Source: JBKDZR01 sp047971485 | Lineage (GTDB): Bacteria; Pseudomonadota; Alphaproteobacteria; Rhodobacterales; Rhodobacteraceae | Reading direction: 5' to 3' | DNA length: 50,277 bases | Assembly: GCA_047971485.1 (NCBI GenBank) | Contig: JBKDZR010000064.1 | Coordinates: forward strand, 1 to 50,277 | Shown here: piece after piece, positions 1 through 7,939 of the stretch | Position numbering within the stretch: position 1 is the first letter of the stretch | How the letters are laid out: each line of letters opens with the position of its first letter | Program-made: the position numbers and the translations under genes | Notes under the pieces: generated by a model | What the model was told of the DNA's origin: nothing | Database searches by the model: none | The model's input: only the letters and a program-made list of their open reading frames with translations

Positions 1-696
1 GACATTGCCGGAAATGGTGACGTTCCTGTTGGCCGATTTCGCGAAACTGCCCCAGAGCTGGATCATGTCCTGATGGTTAACGGATTGCGGGGTTCCGTAG
101 AAATCATGCATGTAATTTCCGGAAATGACGGAATTCCGGATCCCGCCCCCGCGCAGCCCATCCCCCTGGATCCCCGAAATATCATTGTCCCGGATCTCCA
201 GCCCGACACTGTCCAGCACCCCGAAGGCATGGAAGTACCCCTCGATGGTGTTGCCAAACACGCTGACATCCCCACTGTCCCGGATGAAGAACAGGTCACG
301 GCCAAGGGTAGCGCTGCCCCCGGGGCCGGTATAGAAACCATCCGCCCGGCCCTGCATCACGCTGTTGGAAACGGTGATATCCTGACTGGCAACGATCCGG
401 ATATCCTTGCTGTCGCCATCGGGCAGCGTTTCAAAGCGCAAGCCGTCAAGGGTGATGTTGCGGCTGGTATGAATGTTGGTCTCGAAGATGACGGGGGGAT
501 TTTCCGGGTCTGCGGCGGTGATCGTGACCGGCGCATCAGCCCGTCCGATGGCCGCCAGAGCGACCTTGTAGGGGCCACCCCCGGCGGTCAGGTAAAGCGT
601 GCCACCGCCCTTGGAAATAAGGGATTTTACGGCCGTGGCGATCTCTTCGGATGACGATACGGTAAGGGTCTCTGAAGATGTGGTCGTCGTGCCCAT
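1..696 (-). CDS. Parallel beta-helix (pectate-lyase-like fold) protein, C-terminal part missing
   Basis: Translating the minus strand from the ATG at 696 gives 232 codons with no stop before the window edge, so the 3' end lies outside. The protein starts MGTTTTSSETLTV and has no signal peptide. It contains short Asn/Asp- and Gly-rich beta-helix coils (ITVSNSVMQG, VSVFGNTIEG, LEIRDNDISG, NVTISGNV). It is clearly paralogous to the beta-helix protein at 4456-7590: both share a GGGT-(LYL/ILL) start of the helix and a motif NH(Q/S)DMIQ(L/I) near the same helical turn. The family includes polysaccharide lyases and epimerases acting on uronic-acid polymers; no catalytic residues can be assigned, so the activity is open. 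Secretion without a Sec signal (for example type I) is inference. A perfect FNR-type box sits about 50 bp upstream of the start. Confidence 0.8.
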   Translation of the reverse strand, partial: MGTTTTSSETLTVSSSEEIATAVKSLISKGGGTLYLTAGGGPYKVALAAIGRADAPVTITAADPENPPVIFETNIHTSRNITLDGLRFETLPDGDSKDIRIVASQDITVSNSVMQGRADGFYTGPGGSATLGRDLFFIRDSGDVSVFGNTIEGYFHAFGVLDSVGLEIRDNDISGIQGDGLRGGGIRNSVISGNYMHDFYGTPQSVNHQDMIQLWGSFAKSANRNVTISGNV

Positions 697-742
697 GGCG
701 CAGCCCCTGCATAGTGTTTGGAGCTGTTTCACGACAAGTAGA

Positions 743-758
743 GTTGATGTAAATCAAC
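743..758. promoter_or_regulatory. FNR/FnrL-type binding site
   Basis: The sequence TTGATGTAAATCAA at 744-757 matches the FNR/FnrL consensus TTGAT-N4-ATCAA exactly, and the palindrome extends one base pair each side (743-758). It lies 48-61 bases upstream of the beta-helix ATG at 696, a sensible position for control of that minus-strand gene, inside an AT-rich stretch (about 740-800). Control of the rightward SGNH gene from this site is less likely because of the distance. That an FNR-family regulator binds here is inferred from consensus identity. Confidence 0.65.
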
Positions 759-1058
759 GTTTTTAAACTACTACAATTCGGCTGATTTGTGCCGATATTG
801 ACGTGAATTCGCTACAAATATTGAAACGAAGGGCCATCTGCAAAGGGTATTAAGACACCCTTTTCGGGCCCCCTCTACCCTGATTCCGCCCGGCGCGCCA
901 CATCCCCGGGCCGGGCAAGGACACGGCAAGCCTTTTCTGGGATAATGCCCCTTCCAGATCCACCGATCCGAGGACCCCATGGCCCAACCGATTCCCCCCT
1001 GCCCCCGCTGGTGGCGCCTCTGGCTGCGTACGGTAGGTTACTGGCTTGTTAACGCAGC

Positions 1059-1077
1059 TACAGGATTTTCTCCTGTA
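1059..1077 (+). promoter_or_regulatory. 5' leader hairpin upstream of the SGNH-esterase gene
   Basis: TACAGGA (1059-1065) and TCCTGTA (1071-1077) form a perfect 7-bp stem with a TTTTC loop. The surrounding bases (about 1028-1078) have unusually AT-rich third positions when read in the frame of the downstream gene, so this stretch looks like untranslated leader rather than coding sequence. The rest of the 697-1131 gap holds the FNR box and no convincing gene. The hairpin is visible; a regulatory role is not shown. Confidence 0.35.
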
Positions 1078-1131
1078 CCGGCCCATCGGTCCGGCGGCCG
1101 CTCGAAGGCCTCATCAATCAGGATGATGCTC

Positions 1132-3558
1132 ATGACGATTTCGATCTCCCTTGGGCTGGGCACGATCCCGGCCCTGGTGATCTCCGGTACTCCGGAGGTC
1201 GGCAAGACGCTGCAGCTTTCCCCGGTGATGCTGGAGGGACCCAGCCCCATGACCTATGCCGTTGCCTGGCTGCGCAGCGGAACCCCCATCGCCGGCGCCG
1301 ATCGCGCCACTTATACCATCACCCCCGAAGATATCGGCCACAGCCTGTCCTTGCGCCTGACCAAACCCGACGGCACCCTGACCCTGAGTTCCAACACGAT
1401 CACGGTTCCCGCGCCCGAGGCCCAGCTGCCGGCCCATACGGTCACCGTTGCCGATGCGTCCCGCAACAAGATCATCTACGACACCAATGCCGCCTGGGGC
1501 GGCAACAGTGCCACCATTCCGCTGTCCGGCACCTCGGACGCGCCGGCGGGAACACCGGTTCTGGCCGAGATTGTCCGGGACACAGATGGCACCGTCCTGG
1601 GGTCGGAAATCCAGATCGCAACAGTCGATGGGTTTGGGAATTGGTCGGGCAGCTATACCGGCATGGTTCGACGTCCGGAATGGCTGCGCGCACGTGTACG
1701 GGTTCAGAACAGCACGGCCCCCAAAGTGAGTCCCGCCACCGTATTCGGTACGGGTCACGTTATCACATTCTGGGGTCAGTCGGAAATACAAAATATCACC
1801 CTGGCCTTCTATAACGGTCAGGCGGCCCCGGCGCCGCTCAGCGCCGATGAAATGGTGTCCTTTCACTGGCACAACCGCACTCCGGGCAATACCGGGGCAG
1901 GCGGTGTCCGCCACCATCTGGCGGTTCAGGGCACGACCAGCAACACCCGCTTCGCCGCCATGGCCAACAGCCTGATGGCCGCCCGCCCCGGTGAGAAATT
2001 CGCCGTCGTCTTCCAGACGGCCAGCGGCACCGGCATGAACCAACTGGTCAACGACAACACGTCCGGGCGCTACTGGATCGACGACAAGGCCCTGCACGAT
2101 GCGGTCGGCGTCCAGCCCGGCATCATCGCCTTTTCCTGGTTCGCCAGCCCCCGGGGCTATGGAAACGGCTATGGTGCGGCGATCCACGAGATGATCTATG
2201 GCAAGACCCTGGCCGGCGTATCGCTGGGTACACCGCCGGTGGACACCACCAGCACGGCGCTGGGGGTCAATCCGACGGATCACTTCCTGACCGAACTGTA
2301 TGATTTCAGCGCAAGCACCGGCACCCGTGTCGCCGTGCTGGAACCCCATCGCTTCGTTCAGGACGGCAATATCCCCGAATGCCGGAACGGGGTGCGCACC
2401 CTCTATGCCAATAGCAGCGAGCCTTCGCTGGTCTATGCCCCGGCTGTGGGGGGCTATCAGAACGGCTATCGCAACGGGCCGGACAGCTGGACCGACGGCA
2501 CCCATCCGCAACCCGGTGAGGGATCCATCCGTTTCAGTGTCGGGCTGGTGCAATCGGCGATCCGCGCCATGGGCCTGACCGCCTGGGATCTGCCCGAGAT
2601 TGACCAGGCCTATTGGGAACCCAGCGGCGCCTATGTGGAGTTGTGGTCCACAGCCGGGCCGATCTCGGCCGTGGATCCCTCCCAGGTGGTCGGGGTCGAG
2701 ATCGACAACAGCCTGGTCACGGCGGCCATCGTGAACGGCCGGATCCGGGTGACAGCAGCCGACATCGGCACCGGCACTCCGTTCACCGGCAACACACAGG
2801 TGCGCTTTGCCTATAACACCACGGGTCTGAATTATCACGGGCCCACCGGCGAGCAGGTCGAGGAAAGCGGCTGGCAGCACTATCCGCTGGTCGATGTTGG
2901 TGTGCCCGGCCTGTCCAATGGCTGGCCCCTGCGCAACATGCCCCCCGCGCAGGTCCTGGCCTCGACCATTCCGGCCGATCCCAAGTTCACCACCACCGGC
3001 AATGTCCGGATCACCGATATCAGTGACATGCTGGACAACCCCGGCAATTCCCCGCTGACCGTCCGCATGGTGATGAAGGTCAACAGCGTTTCCTCGGCCA
3101 ACACCTTCTTCTCCTATAACAGTGGGTCGTTCACCACCCGCTGGGAGGTCCTGCCAAACGGGGCGATCCGCTATTCGCGGCCATCATCGGGGTCCAGCAC
3201 CACCCCGGCGGGCACGATGCCCATCGGGTCGTTCAGCGACTTCCTGCTGACCTTCCATCCTGCCACGGGGGTGGTCCGGGCCTGGCTGAACGGGACCCAG
3301 ATCCTCAGCCACACGGACAATTCCTGGACCTGGCCCGCGTACCAGTTCCTGCGGCTTCTGTCCGCGTTCGACGATGGCGGCGGCATTCATGCCGATGTGG
3401 AAAGCCTGACCCTGTGGCGCGAATACACCCCCGACGGTTCCGTGGCCGGGTTCGCCAGCCCCTACAAGGCCATTGCCGGGGATGAAGCCATGGCCATCGG
3501 CCAGGCCAGTGCGGCCCCGACCTTTGCCTGGCACAAGAACGGCGTGCGTCAGAACTGA
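1132..3558 (+). CDS. Multi-domain SGNH/sialate-O-acetylesterase-like protein with Ig-like and LamG-like modules
   Basis: This 808-residue protein starts MTISISLGLG. Residues about 15-90 resemble the bacterial Ig-like fold of extracellular carbohydrate-active proteins (SGTPEVGKTLQLSP, then GADRATYTITPEDIG). A central SGNH-type hydrolase follows: GQS at 215-217 supplies the candidate nucleophile Ser217, and the motif DGTHP supplies Asp455 and His458 as the rest of the triad. The last ~180 residues look like a concanavalin/LamG sandwich. The family removes O-acetyl or similar esters from glycans, which fits the acetylation genes at 13.1-15.8 kb. Start choice: an in-frame ATG at 979 has GAGGA four bases upstream, but codons 979-1131 have poor third-position GC and overlap a hairpin; ATG 1132 has AGGA eight bases upstream and gives a cleaner N-terminus. 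No Sec signal peptide is evident. Confidence 0.7.
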   Translation: MTISISLGLGTIPALVISGTPEVGKTLQLSPVMLEGPSPMTYAVAWLRSGTPIAGADRATYTITPEDIGHSLSLRLTKPDGTLTLSSNTITVPAPEAQLPAHTVTVADASRNKIIYDTNAAWGGNSATIPLSGTSDAPAGTPVLAEIVRDTDGTVLGSEIQIATVDGFGNWSGSYTGMVRRPEWLRARVRVQNSTAPKVSPATVFGTGHVITFWGQSEIQNITLAFYNGQAAPAPLSADEMVSFHWHNRTPGNTGAGGVRHHLAVQGTTSNTRFAAMANSLMAARPGEKFAVVFQTASGTGMNQLVNDNTSGRYWIDDKALHDAVGVQPGIIAFSWFASPRGYGNGYGAAIHEMIYGKTLAGVSLGTPPVDTTSTALGVNPTDHFLTELYDFSASTGTRVAVLEPHRFVQDGNIPECRNGVRTLYANSSEPSLVYAPAVGGYQNGYRNGPDSWTDGTHPQPGEGSIRFSVGLVQSAIRAMGLTAWDLPEIDQAYWEPSGAYVELWSTAGPISAVDPSQVVGVEIDNSLVTAAIVNGRIRVTAADIGTGTPFTGNTQVRFAYNTTGLNYHGPTGEQVEESGWQHYPLVDVGVPGLSNGWPLRNMPPAQVLASTIPADPKFTTTGNVRITDISDMLDNPGNSPLTVRMVMKVNSVSSANTFFSYNSGSFTTRWEVLPNGAIRYSRPSSGSSTTPAGTMPIGSFSDFLLTFHPATGVVRAWLNGTQILSHTDNSWTWPAYQFLRLLSAFDDGGGIHADVESLTLWREYTPDGSVAGFASPYKAIAGDEAMAIGQASAAPTFAWHKNGVRQN

Positions 3559-3610
3559 CCGTCAGCCGCCACTGTCCCCCGTCAGGGCGGATGGTGGCGG
3601 CGATGGCGTT

Positions 3611-4234
3611 TCAGAGGGATCCCCAGAACCGGGCCCGGCGGCGGTTCTGCAACTGGAGACGGTTGAAATAGCTTAGCGGCGTGGCCGGGTTGGCATGGGG
3701 CAGCGGCCCCTCGGGCACCGGCCGGCCGAGAAAGCCGCACAGTTCCGGCCAGCCATCGCCCGTTTCCCAGCACAGGGTGATCAGGCTGTCCTCGGCCCCC
3801 TGTTCGCGGAAGAACGCAGCCACCTCGCGGTTGTGGCGGTCGTAACAGGCCAGATGCTCGGCTTCATGGCCAAAGGGATAATCATAGCCATAGGCCAGCT
3901 TGCGGCAATGCCCGGTCACCGAGGTGATCAGCGAATGCTTCTTGAGGCTTTTCAACCAGGCTTCCGGGCTGCGGCGCACGGTCAGAACATATTTGGCCTG
4001 CGTGCCGTAGCGGCCGAACAATTCGCGGTACAACAGCGGCCAGGGCCAATCCTCAAAACAGTCATACTGATCGGCCACCTCGAAGATCGGGGCCAGATTG
4101 CCCTCGCGATAGGCCAGGAACAGATCACGGCGGGTCCCCATATGGCTGAACCCGAGCGTGCGCAGGCACTGGCCCAAAGTGGTCGTTCCGGTCTTGTTCA
4201 GACCAACTCCGAAAATCTTGAGATCATTTGCCAT
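3611..4234 (-). CDS. Sulfotransferase-like protein (PAPS-binding loop)
   Basis: This 207-residue protein starts MANDLKIFGVGLNKTGTTTL. The segment LNKTGTTTLGQCLRTLGF is the 5'-phosphosulfate-binding loop and following helix of PAPS-dependent sulfotransferases, placed at the N-terminus as usual. A second conserved region, KYVLTVRRSPEAWLKSLKK, matches the 3'-phosphate-binding Arg/Ser segment. Such enzymes transfer sulfate from PAPS to hydroxyls of sugars or other acceptors; the cytoplasmic acceptor here could be a glycan precursor, which is inference from context. The ATG at 4234 was chosen because the reading frame upstream opens only with a TTG and the P-loop sits where expected from this start. 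It converges with the SGNH gene (52-bp gap) and diverges from the beta-helix/LamG gene. Confidence 0.75.
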   Translation of the reverse strand: MANDLKIFGVGLNKTGTTTLGQCLRTLGFSHMGTRRDLFLAYREGNLAPIFEVADQYDCFEDWPWPLLYRELFGRYGTQAKYVLTVRRSPEAWLKSLKKHSLITSVTGHCRKLAYGYDYPFGHEAEHLACYDRHNREVAAFFREQGAEDSLITLCWETGDGWPELCGFLGRPVPEGPLPHANPATPLSYFNRLQLQNRRRARFWGSL

Positions 4235-4455
4235 GGAAACGGGGGCAGCTCGCTTTCGATCAGACGGGGGGATGATGTCATTCGAAGGGCTCAGCCACAA
4301 GGGGTAGGATCGGGTGGCGGGATAACCGTTAAAATCTTTGCCTTTCCCCCTCTGGCCGTTAGCTTTCCGCTAATCTTTCCTGACGAGAAATCAGCGCCGT
4401 GGGGGCTTTGCCGGGTGTATTCCAAACATCCGGTCGAGCTGGAGTAGTGCGCACT

Positions 4456-7400
4456 ATGACCGAAACTGGCTACCCACAGGCAGCCAAGACCGTTTTGCTG
4501 TCCGGATCCGGACTGACGGCCGCCATACAGACGATCGTCCCCGACAGCGGCGGTATCCTGTTCACGGATGCCCAGATCGGGCCCCTGTCCCTTGACCTGG
4601 CGGATTTTGCCGATCTGGCGGGACCGGTTTTCCTGACGCCCGCGCCCACCGCCAATGCCTGGGTCCCCCCCGATCCGGCTTGGGGCGACAGCCCCCCCAC
4701 CCTGCGGGTCACCACCGAGGCGGAACTGGACGCGGCGATCGAGGCGCAGATCGAAACCGGCGGCATCATCGAGATCGCCTTTGCCTCAGGCAGCGGTTCC
4801 CTCGATTTGTCCCTGCCCGCTGCGGCCGGGGCCCCGATCCTGTTCATGCCCGCGCCCCCCGGGCTGTCCTCGGCCGGCACCGGGGCCGAGGCCTTTCTCG
4901 CCTATGCCGAGGCCGCCCCCCTGCCCGCCGACACGATCATCATCAGCACCGCAACGGATCTGAGCGCCGCCCTGGACACCCTGGCCACCCAGGGCGGGGG
5001 CACGATCCTGCTGGATGGCAGTGCCGGCCCCTATGCGATCGACCTTCAGAACCAGGGCAACGTGGACAGCCCGATCACCCTGGCCCCCCTGTCCCCGGAC
5101 ACCCCTCCGGTCATCACCAGCCTGAACATGGACAAATGCCACGGCCTGACCGTGACCGGCATGACGTTCCTCAGCGACGGAAACGGGATCAGGGATATTA
5201 CCGTTCAGGGCAGTTCCGAGATCGCCTTCACCGGCAATGTCATGCGCGGCACCGCCGACGGGTTTCTCCGCGAAGGAGGCGAGGCCACCCAGGGCGACAC
5301 GATGATGTTCGTGCGCAAGACCACCGGCTTCACCTTTGCCGACAACACCGTGTCCCACTATATGGGCGGGCTGGGTATCCTCGAATCCAGCGATATTGAT
5401 GTTTATAACAATGAATTCAGCCATCTGCAGGGCGACGGGATCCAGGGCCGCGACTGGGACGGGGTCCGCATCACCAACAACTACCTGCACGATTTCTTCG
5501 GCTCGACCCAGACGCTGAACCACTCGGACATGATCCAGATCTTCGGGCAATACGGCACGTCGGGATCCCGCAACGTGGTGATTTCCGGCAATGTCCTGAG
5601 TTCCGGCAACGGCGCCATCACCCAGGGCATCTTCATCATGAATGAGGATTTCGGCACCGGGCGCGTCGCCGATGGCTATTTCGAGAATATCACCATCACC
5701 GACAATGTCCTTTACAACGGCGCGCCGAACGGGATTTTCGTGAAACACGTCAACGGGCTGAACCTGTCGAACAACACCGTTCTGTGGGATCCCGACGCAA
5801 TCACCGAAGGGTCGCCCGGACAAATCGCCCGTTCGGCCGTGCCCTGGATCCTGGCCGGCGATGTCGAAAACCTGACGATGGAAAAAAACATTGCCGGCAG
5901 CCTGGCCCTGTCCCATCTGAACGCCACCGAACTGGCCAATGTCCAGGACAATGTCCTGATCACCTACAAGGACCGGACCAGCGACACCTACGCCTATTCC
6001 CATTTCAACAACCTGCTGAGCAATACCGAGATCGACCCCCGCGACCTGATGCTGCGCGAGGATAGCGATCTGACCGGCTATGGCGCGCCGATCGACCTGT
6101 GGATCGCCAGGGAGGATCTGGTGCCGATCATCGTGCCCGACATTTCCCCCTACGATTCCCGTACCGTTTCGCTGCATGCCACGATCCACTATCAGGGCGA
6201 TGCCGGGCGGCTGACGGCAGAAGACCTGATCATCCGCTGGACCTTTTCCGACGGCACGGTGCTGTACGGTCAGACCACCGAGCACACATTCACTGAGCTT
6301 GGCACCCAGACCGTGCGGCTGGAACTGCATGACGACAGCGGACTGCTGAGCCATGTGGAACGCAACCTGCAGATCGAAAGCCCGGTTCTGGCCTCCCTGA
6401 ATTTCGAGAACGGGCTGACCGACGGCAGCGGGCGCGACAGCACGCTCAGCCTGAAGGGGCCCAGTAGCGCCCAGGCCCGGGCCCTGGTCGAGGGGCGCAA
6501 CGGCACCGGCTTTGACCTGGGCACCGGCGCGAAGATCGAGTTCAGCCGCGCCAACACCCATCTCTACAATCTGTCGGGCTTTGAGATGGGCATGGATGTG
6601 CAACTGAACCAGGCCAACAGCTATGGCGATCTCAGCACGATGCACCTGATCCACGGCCTCAGCGTGACCTCTGCCGGCGCGCTCAAGTTCTGGTTGCAGA
6701 CCGACAGCGGCAAATTCACCCTGTCGTCCCGAAACGGGCTGATGTCGGATACCGACTGGCACCGGGTCAGTGTCCGCTATGACGGCCTAGACCAGACCCT
6801 GCAGTTGCGCCTGGATGGGGATGTGGTCGCCGAGCGCGCCGCCTGGGGCACCACCGCCGCGCCCCAGCCCTGGGGGTTGATGCTGGGATCGAACTGGGGC
6901 CGCAATGCCGATGCGGTGATCGACAATTTCGAGATCGGCCAGCCCGGATCCGGCACCCCGGACCCTGTCCCCGAACCCGTCGTCCCGCCTGCGCCGGCCG
7001 AGGACGTCTTTCTGTTCCACTTCGATTTCGATGATGGCACGGTCGCCGACGGATCGGAGTATGCCACACCCACCCAACTGCGGGGCGATCCGGACACCGC
7101 CTTTGTCGCCCATGACGGGGGCATGGCCCTGCATATGGACAGCACGACGCGGCTGGAAGTTGCCAAGACGGCGGATCAGTTGTCCAACCTGGACGCCTTT
7201 ACGCTGAACCTGTCGGTTGCCAAGGATGCGGCCGATGGCACTGGCGGGCTGGTTGCGCTGCACACGATCTTCGATCTCGACATGCGGGCCGACGGCAAGC
7301 TGCGCTTCTGGCTGCAAACCGACGAGCAGAAGTTCTATGTCGCCACCCAGACCGGCGTGCTGTCGGATACCGACTGGCATGACATCCAGATCGTCTACAG

Positions 7401-7590
7401 CAATGCCGAGGAAAGCCTGTCGATCTATGTCGATGAGGCGTTGGCCGGGCAGACCAGGGCCTCGGGGCAGACCGCCGCGCTCAGCTATTGGCCCCTGGCC
7501 CTGGGCGAGGTCTGGGGATCCAGCCTGGAGGCCCGGGTGGATGATTTCTGGATGACCACCCCGGGGGACAGTGATCTGCCCATCGGCTGA
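4456..7590 (+). CDS. Large parallel beta-helix protein with PKD-like and two LamG-like domains
   Basis: This 1044-residue protein starts at ATG 4456, with GGAG eleven bases upstream; a GTG at 4399 would add 19 residues of poor composition and was not used. Residues about 160-510 form a right-handed beta-helix with many coils of the type ITVQGSSEIAFTGNVMRG and VVISGNVLSSGNG. A PKD/Ig-like domain (about 550-645) is followed by two copies of a concanavalin/LamG-like domain (about 650-830 and 855-1040) joined by a Pro-rich linker (GTPDPVPEPVVPPAPAED). The two LamG copies share FWLQTD and SDTDWH. The helix is paralogous to the product of 1-696. The architecture suits an extracellular polysaccharide-binding or polysaccharide-cleaving protein. 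There is no Sec signal and no RTX repeat, so the export route is unclear. A strong hairpin follows the stop. Confidence 0.75.
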   Translation: MTETGYPQAAKTVLLSGSGLTAAIQTIVPDSGGILFTDAQIGPLSLDLADFADLAGPVFLTPAPTANAWVPPDPAWGDSPPTLRVTTEAELDAAIEAQIETGGIIEIAFASGSGSLDLSLPAAAGAPILFMPAPPGLSSAGTGAEAFLAYAEAAPLPADTIIISTATDLSAALDTLATQGGGTILLDGSAGPYAIDLQNQGNVDSPITLAPLSPDTPPVITSLNMDKCHGLTVTGMTFLSDGNGIRDITVQGSSEIAFTGNVMRGTADGFLREGGEATQGDTMMFVRKTTGFTFADNTVSHYMGGLGILESSDIDVYNNEFSHLQGDGIQGRDWDGVRITNNYLHDFFGSTQTLNHSDMIQIFGQYGTSGSRNVVISGNVLSSGNGAITQGIFIMNEDFGTGRVADGYFENITITDNVLYNGAPNGIFVKHVNGLNLSNNTVLWDPDAITEGSPGQIARSAVPWILAGDVENLTMEKNIAGSLALSHLNATELANVQDNVLITYKDRTSDTYAYSHFNNLLSNTEIDPRDLMLREDSDLTGYGAPIDLWIAREDLVPIIVPDISPYDSRTVSLHATIHYQGDAGRLTAEDLIIRWTFSDGTVLYGQTTEHTFTELGTQTVRLELHDDSGLLSHVERNLQIESPVLASLNFENGLTDGSGRDSTLSLKGPSSAQARALVEGRNGTGFDLGTGAKIEFSRANTHLYNLSGFEMGMDVQLNQANSYGDLSTMHLIHGLSVTSAGALKFWLQTDSGKFTLSSRNGLMSDTDWHRVSVRYDGLDQTLQLRLDGDVVAERAAWGTTAAPQPWGLMLGSNWGRNADAVIDNFEIGQPGSGTPDPVPEPVVPPAPAEDVFLFHFDFDDGTVADGSEYATPTQLRGDPDTAFVAHDGGMALHMDSTTRLEVAKTADQLSNLDAFTLNLSVAKDAADGTGGLVALHTIFDLDMRADGKLRFWLQTDEQKFYVATQTGVLSDTDWHDIQIVYSNAEESLSIYVDEALAGQTRASGQTAALSYWPLALGEVWGSSLEARVDDFWMTTPGDSDLPIG

Positions 7591-7610
7591 CCCCGGCCTA
7601 CGCGCGCCAT

Positions 7611-7643
7611 ATACCCCCCGCACGACAGAACAGCGGGGGGTAT
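7611..7643 (+). terminator. Terminator-like hairpin after the beta-helix/LamG gene
   Basis: ATACCCCCCG (7611-7620) and CGGGGGGTAT (7634-7643) form a perfect 10-bp stem with a 13-base loop, 21 bases after the stop codon. The downstream T content is modest (CCTGACCTTT), so it may work as a weak intrinsic terminator or as an mRNA 3' stabiliser. Confidence 0.6.
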
Positions 7644-7687
7644 CCTGACCTTTACCCGGAAAAGGGCGAAAGATGGCTGACATTTCC

Positions 7688-7733
7688 TTGTCTTTTTCCA
7701 GACAATGTTATTCAATTCTTAATCGTGATTAAG
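7688..7733 (+). promoter_or_regulatory. Two adjacent palindromes in the promoter region of the Gtr-type operon
   Basis: TTGTCT-N6-AGACAA (7688-7705) is followed 12 bases later by the perfect 16-bp palindrome CTTAATCGTGATTAAG (7718-7733). They lie in an AT-rich island about 210 bases before the glycosyltransferase ATG and look like operator sites for a dimeric regulator. The rest of the 7591-7939 gap holds the terminator hairpin and, just before the ATG, an AGAAGG ribosome-binding site; no gene is seen. Confidence 0.4.
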
Positions 7734-7939
7734 CAAACCCAGCATGATGTTTGAAAACCTGTCACGGGTTCACGGAACGTCTTTGTGAGTGACCGAAAGA
7801 AGCTGGACCCAATCCATTTTGCCCGGCGGTGCCCGGCAGGATTTCGCCTACCCCACGCAAAATGATCTGCCTCGACACTCGGACCACACCGCCCGCATCC
7901 AGCCATGTAATGGGATTTCGATAGAAGGTCAGAACTTTC

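Noticed and set aside
1114..2880. A 588-codon open frame on the minus strand
   Set aside because: It is the antisense of the SGNH gene; the product is Gly/Arg/His-rich without any domain. GC-rich third positions keep antisense frames open here.
4786..6762. A 658-codon open frame on the minus strand
   Set aside because: Antisense to the beta-helix coding sequence, with low-complexity composition and no motif.
7718..7733. CtrA-binding site
   Set aside because: The TTAA half-sites are six bases apart, not seven, and flanks do not fit the TTAACCAT form; kept only as an unassigned palindrome.
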